Source: G963665185 sp963665185 (GTDB lineage Bacteria > Desulfobacterota > Desulfovibrionia > Desulfovibrionales > Desulfovibrionaceae). From it: DNA of 64,000 nt. The notes under the pieces were generated by a model. The model was given only the letters and a program-made list of their open reading frames with translations. It searched no databases and had not been told where the DNA came from. Below, one piece after another: positions 25,858 through 34,760 of the stretch. The stretch spans positions 233,678 through 297,677 of the forward strand of contig CAXXPO010000018.1 of assembly GCA_963665185.2 (NCBI GenBank). Direction: 5' to 3'. The translations under genes and the position numbers were made by a program. Each line of letters opens with the position of its first letter. Positions within the stretch are counted from its first letter, which is position 1.

Positions 25858-27270
25858 TTAATCACGCAGTCTGCCCCGTGCCATGGATGCGAAAATTCCC
25901 AGCAGGCACAGAAGTGCGAAGATGGCGAACGCTGTATGTACACTGGCCAGAAAATGGGGATGGGTCTGTTCGGAAATAGCCGCGTCGCCCAGGTACAGGG
26001 CCAGGATCATGGTTGTCACGCCCATGCTGAATATCTGGCCGATCAGCCGCATTGAGCTGACGGCCCCGGCTGCGATGCCGTAGTAGCGGGGTGGAACCGC
26101 GCTCATGACCGCATTGGTGTTGGGAGAGGAGAATAGGGCAAAGCCCAGGCCGAGCAGCAGCAGGTTGGCCAGGATGAAGCCAATGGGAGTATCCGGGGAG
26201 AGAAACAGCATGGGCAGTAGTCCGATGCAGGTCACGCCCATGCCTGCCGAGGCGAGAATCCGTGGTTCGATGCGGTCCGAGAGTCGTCCGGCCAGCGGGG
26301 AAAGCAGGGCCATGGTCACGGGCTGGGCCACCAGGATGAGTCCGGCGGCCTGGGGCGGAAGATCGCGGATGGATTGCAGGTACAGGCTGAGCAGGAAGGT
26401 CAGGGCATAGGTGGCGCAATAGTTGATGAGTGCGGCCAGACAGGAAAATGCGAAGGTTCGGTTTTCCAGGAAAAGGCGCATTTCGAAAACAGGATTGGGG
26501 ATGCGCAGCTGCCTGCGGGCAAAGAGGACAAGCAGTCCGGTTCCGCAGAGCAGGCAGAATACGGCCAATGGCGAAGGCAGGGCGGACAGTCCGTACATGA
26601 AGAGGCTCAGACCGGCGCCGTAGCGCAGGCTGCCTGCAACATCGAGTTTTTCTCCCCGGGCATCGGCCCATTCGCCGTGAACCTTCAGCAGGATGAATCC
26701 CAGTGCGACAGCGCCCGGGACGATAACGCTGAGGAACACCCCACGCCAGCCGAAGGCGGCGATGATAAGGCCGCCCAGAAAGGGGCCGACGGCCAGGCCG
26801 ATGTAGACCGTGCCCACGGTGATGCCGATGGCCCGCCCTCGTTCATTCGGGGGGAATACCGACGAGAGCATGGCAATGCCTGTGGAAAAGATCATGGAGC
26901 TGGACAATCCCTGGGCAACGCGCGCGGCGATGAGAAATTCCGTGCCGGGCGCGGCGGCGCAGAGCAGGCTGGACAGAATGAATCCGGCAATGCCCAAGGT
27001 GAATACTTTCTTGCGGCCATGGATGTCGGCCAGCTTGCCTGCGGGGATGAGAAAAACCGCTGTGGAGAGCAGGTAGGATGCGGCCACCCAGCCGAGCCCC
27101 ACGGCGTTCACCTGGAACTCGGCCTGAATGTCGGGCAGGGCTACGTTGATCGCCGAGCCGATGAACGGGGTAAGAAACGAAGTAAGAGCCGATGCCCAGA
27201 GCACGGCTTTTTTCAGTTCGGGTGAGGCAGGCTGCGACTGGGCATGCGCCTGCCCAGAGGTCTTGCTCAA
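25858..27270 (-). CDS. MFS transporter, DHA2-like multidrug exporter
   Basis: A 470-residue inner-membrane protein with about 12-14 hydrophobic helices. The motif A loop GKLADIHGRKKVF (about 77-89) and motif C-like GPFLGGLI near residue 160 mark a proton-driven drug exporter. The start codon must be TTG (27270) because no ATG occurs in frame before the first helices; it lies 9 nt after the hisF stop with only a weak GGTAG ribosome binding site, so translation may be coupled to hisF. The exported compound is unknown. Confidence 0.85.
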   Translation of the reverse strand: MSKTSGQAHAQSQPASPELKKAVLWASALTSFLTPFIGSAINVALPDIQAEFQVNAVGLGWVAASYLLSTAVFLIPAGKLADIHGRKKVFTLGIAGFILSSLLCAAAPGTEFLIAARVAQGLSSSMIFSTGIAMLSSVFPPNERGRAIGITVGTVYIGLAVGPFLGGLIIAAFGWRGVFLSVIVPGAVALGFILLKVHGEWADARGEKLDVAGSLRYGAGLSLFMYGLSALPSPLAVFCLLCGTGLLVLFARRQLRIPNPVFEMRLFLENRTFAFSCLAALINYCATYALTFLLSLYLQSIRDLPPQAAGLILVAQPVTMALLSPLAGRLSDRIEPRILASAGMGVTCIGLLPMLFLSPDTPIGFILANLLLLGLGFALFSSPNTNAVMSAVPPRYYGIAAGAVSSMRLIGQIFSMGVTTMILALYLGDAAISEQTHPHFLASVHTAFAIFALLCLLGIFASMARGRLRD

Positions 27271-27279
27271 TGTCTTTGG

Positions 27280-28059
27280 CTACCAGTCGGCACGGACCAT
27301 CACGCCCTTGTCGCGCATGTATTCCTTGATATCGGGCAGGGTCCATTCGCCGTAGTGTACAATGGAGGCAATAAGGGCTGCCGAGGCTCTGCCGTCAGTG
27401 ACAGCGTCCACCATATGCTGGGGGTGGCCCGCACCGCCCGAAGCGATGACCGGGATGCGCACGTTGTCGCTGATCAGGCGTGTGAGGTTCAGCTCGTATC
27501 CATCCTTGGTTCCGTCGGCATCGATGGAATTGAGGCAGATTTCTCCGGCACCCAGGGATTCCACCGTTTGCGCCCATTCCAGGGCGTCCATGCCCATATG
27601 CTTGCGGCCTCCGTGGATGACGATTTCATACCCGCTGGGTATCTCGCTGCTTTTCTCGACCTGCTTGACGTCCATGCCCACCACGATGGACTGAGAGCCG
27701 AACTGGGCCGCGCCCCGGCTGATGACATCGGGGTTTTTGACCGCGCCGGAGTTGATGGAAACCTTTTCCGCTCCGGCCAGCAAAACGTCGCGCATGTCTT
27801 CCAGGGTGTTGATGCCGCCGCCCACGGAAAAGGGGATGAATATGGAGGCGGCCACGCGCTCGACCACATCCAGAAAGATGCCCCGGCCTTCGTGCGAGGC
27901 GGTGATGTCGTAGAAAACAATTTCGTCCGCACCCTGTTCGTAGTAGCGGGCCGCGGTTTCCACTGGGTCGCCGATATCCACGTTGCCCTGAAACTTGATG
28001 CCTTTGGTCAGGCGTCCGTTTCGTACGTCCAGGCAGGGAATTATCCGCTTTTTAAGCAC
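27280..28059 (-). CDS. hisF: imidazole glycerol phosphate synthase, cyclase subunit
   Basis: The 259-residue beta-alpha barrel that joins with HisH to make imidazole glycerol phosphate and AICAR in histidine synthesis. KKRIIPCLDV at the start holds the first catalytic Asp, and the second is in CLNSIDADGTKDG (about 171-183); phosphate loops FSVGGGI and ASGGAG are present. The start is GTG with GAGGAGG at ideal spacing, overlapping the end of hisH by 8 nt, which couples the two subunits at translation. No other his genes lie in the window. Confidence 0.96.
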   Translation of the reverse strand: MLKKRIIPCLDVRNGRLTKGIKFQGNVDIGDPVETAARYYEQGADEIVFYDITASHEGRGIFLDVVERVAASIFIPFSVGGGINTLEDMRDVLLAGAEKVSINSGAVKNPDVISRGAAQFGSQSIVVGMDVKQVEKSSEIPSGYEIVIHGGRKHMGMDALEWAQTVESLGAGEICLNSIDADGTKDGYELNLTRLISDNVRIPVIASGGAGHPQHMVDAVTDGRASAALIASIVHYGEWTLPDIKEYMRDKGVMVRADW

Positions 28060-28693
28060 CGGCGGCCTCCTCGCAGTAGTCATTGAAATTTCTGAGGATC
28101 TGAAGCCCGGGGCGGCCGCTTTTTTCCGGATGGAACTGGGTTGCCCACAATCCGGGGCGGCCATGGATGGAGCAGAAAGGTCGGCCGTACGTGGTGGTGG
28201 CGATGACGTATTCCTGCACCGGAACCGGGTAGTACGAGTGGACGAAATAGAATTCCGCGCCGTCTGCAAGCCCTTTGAGAAGGGGAGATTCTTGGCGCAC
28301 GATGTTGATGGAGTTCCAGCCCATGTGCGGCACACGGATGGGTCTGCCTTCGTAGTCTGTCCAGCTGGGGTTGAACAGGGCGCATTCGCCGGGGACAACC
28401 CCCATGGTTTTGGTGTCGTTTTCCGGAGAATAGTCCAGCAGAATCTGGCAGCCCACACAGATGCCCAACAAGGGTTTCTCTTTCCAGATTTGTTCTTTGA
28501 TGATGTCGGACAGGCCGGTTTCGTTCAACTCGTCCATGGCTTGTCCGGCGGCCCCCACTCCGGGGAAGATAATGCCGTCGCACCTGTCGATCTTTGCAGC
28601 GTCGGCAGTCACGATACAGGGGATGCCCAAGTGGTCCAGGGCGCGACGGACAGATGTCTGGTTGCCCGCCTTGTACTTTAGAATAGCCAGCAT
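28052..28693 (-). CDS. hisH: imidazole glycerol phosphate synthase, glutaminase subunit
   Basis: A 213-residue class I glutamine amidotransferase that feeds ammonia to HisF. The nucleophile Cys is in GICVGCQILLD (about 74-84) and the catalytic His/Glu pair is in TQFHPEKSG near residue 190. The ATG at 28693 is chosen over an upstream in-frame codon at 28729 because the protein family starts MLAILKYxxGN and GGGAGAG lies before it. It heads the hisH-hisF-MFS run. Confidence 0.95.
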   Translation of the reverse strand: MLAILKYKAGNQTSVRRALDHLGIPCIVTADAAKIDRCDGIIFPGVGAAGQAMDELNETGLSDIIKEQIWKEKPLLGICVGCQILLDYSPENDTKTMGVVPGECALFNPSWTDYEGRPIRVPHMGWNSINIVRQESPLLKGLADGAEFYFVHSYYPVPVQEYVIATTTYGRPFCSIHGRPGLWATQFHPEKSGRPGLQILRNFNDYCEEAAGA

Positions 28694-28782
28694 GCGGCAT
28701 GCTCTCCCGCTTGAAGGGTTTCCAGTCAATGCGAATATGGTGGAAGAGCATATTTCAAGCGGCTTGGCAAGTCTTTGAACGT

Positions 28783-28819
28783 GTTCATGGGAACTGTTTT
28801 CGCAACAGTTCCCATGAAC
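28783..28819. repeat. 16-bp perfect inverted repeat
   Basis: GTTCATGGGAACTGTT and AACAGTTCCCATGAAC flank a TTCGC loop, 22 nt past the end of the DsbA-like gene. No T-run follows on either strand, so it is terminator-like rather than a certain intrinsic terminator. Confidence 0.6.
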
Positions 28820-28840
28820 GGAAAAAATCAGGAGGGATTC

Positions 28841-29632
28841 TTATTTTTCAGGAGCCACCATGTCCATGACTTCCACGAATTTTTCCTTGGGATAGGCTCC
28901 GCGGATGGATACGCCGTTGACGACGAAACTCGGCGTTCCCCGAAATCCGAAGGCTTCGGCTTCTTGAACGTCTTTTTTAATATACTCGACGATTTTCGTG
29001 GATTCCCTGTCCTTGGAAAGGCGGTCCATATCCAGGCTGAGGCTTTTGAGGAGTGCGTCGAGCTTGGCGTCTTTTTCCGCCACGAGTTCGCCTTGGTTTT
29101 TAAAAACCATGTTGTAGAAATCCCATGCCTTGCGGGAATCCTGCAAAGCTATGGCTTCAAAGGTGCGGGCCAGCTTGTTGGAAAAGTCGTCGCGCACAAA
29201 ATGTTTGAAAGCGTATTTGATGCGTCCCGGATGTTCCTTGAGCAGGGCGGTGATGGTTTCTGCCCCGCGTTTGCAGTAGGGGCACAGGAAGTCGGAATAC
29301 GCCACAATGGCCACGGGCGCATTGCTCGTTCCAAGGTAGGGGCGTTCCATGGAAATTTCTGTTTTGAGCGGATTTTTCAGTTCCTGCTCCAGGCGTTTGT
29401 TTTCTTCAAGCTTGCGTCTGGCGTCCACTCCGTGCTCCACTATGGTCAATACTTCCACGTTGTTGTCGCGAAGGATGTCGAGCACCAGGTCTGGATTGTT
29501 TTGCAAGGTGGCCTGTAATTGCCGGGTGAATTCTTCCGACTGCGGTTGAACGGGGTTGTCGGCAGGAACATTTTTTTTGCATCCGCACAAGGCGAGGAGG
29601 CAGACCAGGACGAGGAGCGTTTTTTTATTCAT
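28841..29632 (-). CDS. DsbA/DsbG-like thioredoxin-fold lipoprotein
   Basis: A 263-residue periplasmic disulfide oxidoreductase. The N-terminus is a lipoprotein signal (MNKKTLLVLVCLLALCGC) with lipobox LCGC, so it is membrane-anchored. A helical linker (about 35-95) precedes the DsbA-type domain; the redox motif is CPYC in YSDFLCPYCKRG near residue 117 and the cis-Pro is in GTPSFVVNG near residue 231. The fold fits DsbA-like proteins found with or without partner DsbB. It likely oxidises or isomerises envelope proteins. It may be co-transcribed with nothing else; a hairpin follows. Confidence 0.88.
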   Translation of the reverse strand: MNKKTLLVLVCLLALCGCKKNVPADNPVQPQSEEFTRQLQATLQNNPDLVLDILRDNNVEVLTIVEHGVDARRKLEENKRLEQELKNPLKTEISMERPYLGTSNAPVAIVAYSDFLCPYCKRGAETITALLKEHPGRIKYAFKHFVRDDFSNKLARTFEAIALQDSRKAWDFYNMVFKNQGELVAEKDAKLDALLKSLSLDMDRLSKDRESTKIVEYIKKDVQEAEAFGFRGTPSFVVNGVSIRGAYPKEKFVEVMDMVAPEK

Positions 29633-29868
29633 GGAAGTCCGATTCCTTTATGGATGAAGTGACAACGGCCCCATCGCCTTCTCTCATGTTGCGGGGCAGG
29701 GGCCGAACCAGACCGTAAAGTTTAGACTCATCCGAGGGCAATGTCCATCGGGGGTAATGTCCTGGAAGGAAAATGCTGTGTTCCTCCTGTGCACGGCTTT
29801 ATCTCCAACCGTGGTTGGGGTATACGGTTGCGATACCGAGTCTTGAATCGCAAGGAGAATACAATATA

Positions 29869-30861
29869 ATGATTATCGTCACCGGAGGCGCGGGGTTCAT
29901 TGGCAGCGCCATGGTCTGGAAGCTCAACATGCTGGGCTTTGACAACATACTTGTTGTGGACAACCTCGGGCACGGGGAAAAATGGAAAAATCTTAGCGGG
30001 TTGCGCTATAACGACTATCTGCACCGTGATCAGTTGATGGTGGCTCTGGACCGTTCTGAGAAAAATCCATTTGAAGGTTTGCAGGCTGTTGTCCACATGG
30101 GCGCATGTTCCTCCACCACGGAAACGGACGCGGAATTCCTCATGACCAACAATTACCGTTTCAGCCAGATTCTTGCCAAATTCTGCCTGCAGAACGGAGT
30201 ACGGTTCATCAACGCGTCCAGCGGGGCGACATACGGTGACGGATCCAAGGGGTTTGAAGACGATCTGCAGACAATGCGTGTGCTCAAGCCTTTGAACATG
30301 TACGGGTATTCCAAGCAATTGTTCGACATGTGGGCGCAGCGCCAGGGGATTTTGCAGGCTTTGGTCAGCCTCAAGTTTTTCAATGTGTACGGCCCCAATG
30401 AATATCATAAGGGCGACATGATGAGCGTGGTCTGCAAGGCGCACAAGCAGATACGCGAAACCGGCAAGCTCAAGTTGTTCCGTTCCTACCGGGAAGACTA
30501 CGGAAACGGAGAGCAGAAGCGGGATTTCATCTACGTAAAGGATGTCGTGGACGTGATGGCCTGGTTTTTAGAAAACCCGCATGCCAATGGAGTGTTCAAC
30601 GTTGGCACGGGCAAGGCCCGCACCTGGAACGACCTGGCCAATGCGGTTTTTGCGGCCATGGCCAGGAAACCGCACATCGAATACATCGACATGCCCGAAC
30701 ATCTGCGCGAAAAGTATCAGTATTTTACCCAGGCTCCCGTGGACAAGCTGCGGTCGGCCGGGTACAAGGGCGCGTTTACGTCTCTTGAGCATGGCGTGCG
30801 TGATTATGTTGTCAACTATCTGGACAAGGAAGACCCGTATATGGACAGTTTCGGCGGGTAA
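29869..30861 (+). CDS. hldD: ADP-L-glycero-D-manno-heptose 6-epimerase
   Basis: A 330-residue short-chain dehydrogenase/reductase that makes the heptose donor for lipopolysaccharide inner core. The NAD(P) motif TGGAGFIGSAM starts at residue 5. The catalytic Ser/Thr-Tyr-Lys set is in ASSGATYGDGSKGF and NMYGYSKQ (Tyr near 142). Family blocks FFNVYGPNEYHKGDMMS and RDFIYVKDVVDV are present. AAGGAG precedes the ATG at a rather long distance; upstream in-frame codons to 29773 are rejected since the family begins MIIVTGGAGF. It supports an LPS-bearing outer membrane, as does lptD. Confidence 0.95.
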   Translation: MIIVTGGAGFIGSAMVWKLNMLGFDNILVVDNLGHGEKWKNLSGLRYNDYLHRDQLMVALDRSEKNPFEGLQAVVHMGACSSTTETDAEFLMTNNYRFSQILAKFCLQNGVRFINASSGATYGDGSKGFEDDLQTMRVLKPLNMYGYSKQLFDMWAQRQGILQALVSLKFFNVYGPNEYHKGDMMSVVCKAHKQIRETGKLKLFRSYREDYGNGEQKRDFIYVKDVVDVMAWFLENPHANGVFNVGTGKARTWNDLANAVFAAMARKPHIEYIDMPEHLREKYQYFTQAPVDKLRSAGYKGAFTSLEHGVRDYVVNYLDKEDPYMDSFGG

Positions 30862-30912
30862 ATGCATCCCGGATTGGGCAGATTCATGCCGTCCGTTTGT
30901 CCCTTCTAATCA

Positions 30913-30940
30913 AGCCTCGGAAATTCCGGGGCTTTTTATT
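30913..30940 (+). terminator. terminator of hldD
   Basis: AGCCTCGGA pairs with TCCGGGGCT (one wobble) over an AAT loop, followed by TTTTATTTT. It lies about 50 nt after the hldD stop. Confidence 0.85.
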
Positions 30941-31167
30941 TTGCTTCACATGGCCGGAACGGACACTTCCGGAAAAAATGATAAGCCCCGCAGACCTTGT
31001 TTTACTGGGCGTACTTGTCATGCCACCGTAATGCACTTGTGATGCCCTTTTCGTATCTTTTCCGGGCAGGAAGATTTTCAATGTCCTGTTGTGGTCGATA
31101 CTGCTTCCCGAAGCAGTCCGGGGACGCCGGTATCATTTTTAATACATCCAAATAGGAGGGGGCGAGC

Positions 31168-32688
31168 ATGAATGTATCCAATGATGTCGGAAACAAGTCC
31201 GGCATGTTGTTGCAGGAGAATGAACATGAAGAACCGGCCGCCAGGACTGTTCAGGAATACATAGATGAAACCCCGTTTTGGGCCGATGGAACCGTTGCTC
31301 CGGCCACGCCCATGACCAGAATGCAATGGCGAATCTGGAGTCTCGCCACAGCAGGTAAATTTTTCGAGGGACTTGTCGTGTTCATGACAGGCGTGGCTTT
31401 GCCGCTTATTGTCGATGAGTTCGCTCTCGGCGCCATGGAAAAGGGGGTTGTGGGGGCGGCTCCCCTGTTCGGCATCCTGGTGGGGGCAGCTGCTCTGGGC
31501 GGGCTGTCCGATCATTATGGCCGCAAGTTCATGTTCATTGTGGAGATGGTCATTTTCGTCCTCTGCCTTGGGCTGCTGGTTGTTTCCCCCAATTATTACT
31601 GGCTGGTCGTTTTTCTGTTCGGCATGGGCGCGGCTTTGGGGTGCGACTATCCCACGGCGCACTTGGTCATTTCTGAAAGCATACCCAGTACGGACCGGGG
31701 CAAACTGGTTCTGAGTGCTTTCGCTTTCCAGGCCGTGGGGGCAATCGTCGGTACGGGCGTGGGGTATCTCATCCTGTATGAAAATCCTTCATTGGGAGCT
31801 TGGCGTTGGATGTACGCCACGGCCGTCATCCCCGCGGTGCTGGTGACTGTTGGCCGGTTTTTCATCCCAGACAGCTGCCACTGGCTGATGACCAAGGGGC
31901 GGGTTCCCGAAGCCGAAGCCGCCATGAGGAAACTGTTGTACCGTGATCCTCTGTATCCCACACAGATCAAACTGGCGGCGCCGGAAAACGGGAACAACTG
32001 TCGGGAGTTCCCTCAAAAGGGGTACGCCGATCTGTTTAAGGGAAAAAACAGGCAGGCCACTCTTCTGGCGGCCATACCCTGGTTTTTGCAGGACCTTGGG
32101 ACGTATGGCATCGGCATTTTCACGCCGACCATCCTGGCTTCCGTCATCGGGCACAAGGCCCGATACGCCCACAATCTGGCCGACATCATCCATGACGACA
32201 TGTTGGCGGCCAAAGGTGCGGCCTTCATCGACGTGCTTCTGCTCATTGGCATTGTCTTCGCAGTGCTTCTGGTTGATCGCGTGGGACGCATCCGTTTGCA
32301 GATCTTCGGTTTTTTCGGCTGTGCGGCAGGTCTTTTTCTGGCTTCCATGTCCGTAGGGACAAGCGGTGATGAAAAGCTTTTTTATCTTTTCGGTGGATTC
32401 ATGCTTTTCAGCTTCATGACCAACATCGGGCCCAACGCCATGACCTATCTTCTGGCCGGTGAAGTTTTTCCCACCCACGTGCGAGGCAAAGGGGCGGGAT
32501 TCGCCGCATCCCTTGCCAAGGTCGGCGCGGTGCTGACGGCTTTTCTGTTTCCGGTGCTCCTCAAGGATATTGGAACACAGATTTTGCTGTATATTCTGAT
32601 GGGCACGTCGCTTATGGGAGCATTTGTCACTTGGAAATACGCAATTGAAACCACGGGCGTTAACCTGGAAACCATTGGTCAGGAGTAA
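31168..32688 (+). CDS. MFS transporter, sugar/metabolite porter type
   Basis: A 506-residue inner-membrane carrier with about 12 helices after a 50-residue cytoplasmic N-terminus. Motif A is GLSDHYGRKFMF (about 111-122) with its second-half counterpart LVDRVGRIRLQ (about 369-379); RGKGAGFAAS near residue 440 is typical of the sugar-porter/organic-acid branch (general substrate transporter family). AGGAGGGGGCGAGC precedes the ATG. The substrate is unknown. It is monocistronic; a GACAGGC/GCCTGTC hairpin without a T-run follows at 32710-32728. Confidence 0.85.
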   Translation: MNVSNDVGNKSGMLLQENEHEEPAARTVQEYIDETPFWADGTVAPATPMTRMQWRIWSLATAGKFFEGLVVFMTGVALPLIVDEFALGAMEKGVVGAAPLFGILVGAAALGGLSDHYGRKFMFIVEMVIFVLCLGLLVVSPNYYWLVVFLFGMGAALGCDYPTAHLVISESIPSTDRGKLVLSAFAFQAVGAIVGTGVGYLILYENPSLGAWRWMYATAVIPAVLVTVGRFFIPDSCHWLMTKGRVPEAEAAMRKLLYRDPLYPTQIKLAAPENGNNCREFPQKGYADLFKGKNRQATLLAAIPWFLQDLGTYGIGIFTPTILASVIGHKARYAHNLADIIHDDMLAAKGAAFIDVLLLIGIVFAVLLVDRVGRIRLQIFGFFGCAAGLFLASMSVGTSGDEKLFYLFGGFMLFSFMTNIGPNAMTYLLAGEVFPTHVRGKGAGFAASLAKVGAVLTAFLFPVLLKDIGTQILLYILMGTSLMGAFVTWKYAIETTGVNLETIGQE

Positions 32689-32837
32689 GTCCGTAAATGT
32701 AAGTGTGGCGACAGGCTTTTCGCCTGTCTCAATTGGGCGTGAAGAGACGATGCCCCATACGAACGTTTCTTCCGTCGCGGTGGATGGGGACGCCCATTCT
32801 TATCGAGTTTTCTGAAGGAGTTGCTGAGGGGGCCGGG

Positions 32838-34760
32838 CTATTTGCGCTTGAACAATCGTTCCAGTTCCTTTTTTCCGAAGCGTACCAGGGCCGGACGGCC
32901 ATGCGGACAATATTCTTTGTCTTGTGTTGTGCTCCATGTTTCGATCAGGGCCAGCGCCTCGTCAGGGGCGAGTTGGTCCCCGGCTTTGATGGCGGCCTTG
33001 CAGGAGAGCATTATCCATAAATCCCGGATGTCCGCGGTCTGTTCGGAAAGTACGGAACGCAGGTATTCCATGGCCTTGCCCGGCGCAAGGCAGGGAGGGA
33101 TCCCCGTGACCTGCAGGCTGTCCGGAGTGCTCTGTCCGAAGGCGAAGCCCACGGCCTTGAGCCGGCCCCATATTTCTTCCAACCGGGTGTGCTCGCTGGG
33201 ATGCATGGGGATGTCCATGGGAATCGCCAAAGGGCGGGAATTGCCCTGCTCCCCCTGGTGCCGCATGGTTTCATACAAAACTCGTTCGTGGGCCGCATGC
33301 TGGTCCAGCAGACCGAGGCTGCCGTCGGGCAACCGAAGGATAAGGTACGTACCGGCGATTTGTCCCAGATAGGCCATGCCGCTGACAGTGAGTTCACGGT
33401 GCGGGGAAAACGGCTGAAGGTGGGTCGATGCACCGGAATTATCAGGAGCGGAGAAAGCGGCATCCCGCGTGGAAAATTCGAGTGCCTCCTCGGCTATTCC
33501 GGGGGCGGGACGTCTGGTTCCTACAGAGGCGGAGAGTCTGGAGAAAGAATGTGTGGCTGGCGTTGTTCGAGTTTGTGGCGCCAGTGGCAATTGGTCAGGA
33601 TCGCGGTAGTCCCTGTAGGTGGAAAATTGGGGGCCATCGGGAGACATTTTCAGAAGAGGGTGCGACATGGCCGTGTCATCAGCCGCATATGCATGGTCTT
33701 TCCGTTGCACTACGCCGGAGGCTGGGGGCGTCTCCCCGGTCTTCGTGCGGCCCTTTGTGATTTCCTGCCGATCCAGGGCGGACAGAACGGCGGCCCGGAT
33801 CAGGCCGAAGACTTCGCGTTCGTAGCGGAAACGTACCTCCATCTTGGCCGGATGCACATTTACATCCACATCCGTGGGCGGCAGTTCCAGAAACACAACA
33901 ACCTGCGGGTATTCGCGGGCCAGGAGGCGGCCTTTGTAGGCTTCGCGTGCGGCCTGCAACAGAACCTTGTCGGCCACCGGACGGTTGTTGACGTAAAAAA
34001 GCATGCGGTCGGCCCGCCCCTGGGCTTTCATGGGCGAACCTGCAAGCCCGTGCGCCCGCATGTCATCGCGTGTAAGGTCGAAAGAGGCGAGCTCTTCGCA
34101 CAGAGAAGGTGGCCATGCCAGCGCCAGCCGGTTCGTCAGGAGCTGGGCGGGCGGAAAGTCGAACAGCCTGCGTCCGTTGGAGGTCAACGAAAAACCCGTC
34201 CGGGGAGCGCCGAGGGCCAGCCGGAACAGGGCGTTCTGGCATCGTTTGGCCTCGGTGGCTTCTGTTTTGAGGAATTTGAGTCGGGCCGGAACATTGGCGA
34301 ACAGGTCGCGGACTTCCACCACGGTTCCGGGGCGCATGGCCGCTGGGCGCACCGGGGAAAGCATGCCGAACTCCACGCCCAGCTCGGCCCCTTCGGCCGC
34401 GTCGTGCAGGCGGGAGGCAATGTAGAAGCGGGAGACCGAGCATACGCTGGCCAGTGCTTCACCGCGAAATCCAAGGCTCAGGATGCGGCTCAAGTCGGGA
34501 AGGGAGGCTATCTTGCTGGTGGCATGACGGGTCACGGCCAGCTCCAGCTGGTCGGCAGGGATACCGTTGCCGTTGTCCACCACGCGGATAAGCGACTGCC
34601 CTCCATGCTCGATATCCACGGCTATGGACGTGGCGCCTGCATCCAGGCTGTTTTCTGCCATTTCCTTGATAACGCTGGCCGGGCGTTCCACCACCTCGCC
34701 GGCAGCGATCTGGTTGGCCAATTCCGGGGGCAGGGAGCGGATGGGACGGGGGGCTGCCAT
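32838..34760 (-). CDS. mutL: DNA mismatch repair protein MutL
   Basis: A 640-residue mismatch-repair ATPase. The GHKL domain shows AAGEVVERPASVIKE (about 18-32), the ATP lid DNGNGI (about 62-67) and TRHATSKI plus GFRGEAL. The C-terminal part carries DQHAAHERVLYE (about 486-497) and the CPHGRP and ACKAAIK motifs, which mark MutL proteins with their own nicking endonuclease, as in bacteria lacking MutH. The start ATG abuts the lptD stop with no gap, so it is translated after lptD in the same message. No mutS is in the window. Confidence 0.95.
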   Translation of the reverse strand: MAAPRPIRSLPPELANQIAAGEVVERPASVIKEMAENSLDAGATSIAVDIEHGGQSLIRVVDNGNGIPADQLELAVTRHATSKIASLPDLSRILSLGFRGEALASVCSVSRFYIASRLHDAAEGAELGVEFGMLSPVRPAAMRPGTVVEVRDLFANVPARLKFLKTEATEAKRCQNALFRLALGAPRTGFSLTSNGRRLFDFPPAQLLTNRLALAWPPSLCEELASFDLTRDDMRAHGLAGSPMKAQGRADRMLFYVNNRPVADKVLLQAAREAYKGRLLAREYPQVVVFLELPPTDVDVNVHPAKMEVRFRYEREVFGLIRAAVLSALDRQEITKGRTKTGETPPASGVVQRKDHAYAADDTAMSHPLLKMSPDGPQFSTYRDYRDPDQLPLAPQTRTTPATHSFSRLSASVGTRRPAPGIAEEALEFSTRDAAFSAPDNSGASTHLQPFSPHRELTVSGMAYLGQIAGTYLILRLPDGSLGLLDQHAAHERVLYETMRHQGEQGNSRPLAIPMDIPMHPSEHTRLEEIWGRLKAVGFAFGQSTPDSLQVTGIPPCLAPGKAMEYLRSVLSEQTADIRDLWIMLSCKAAIKAGDQLAPDEALALIETWSTTQDKEYCPHGRPALVRFGKKELERLFKRK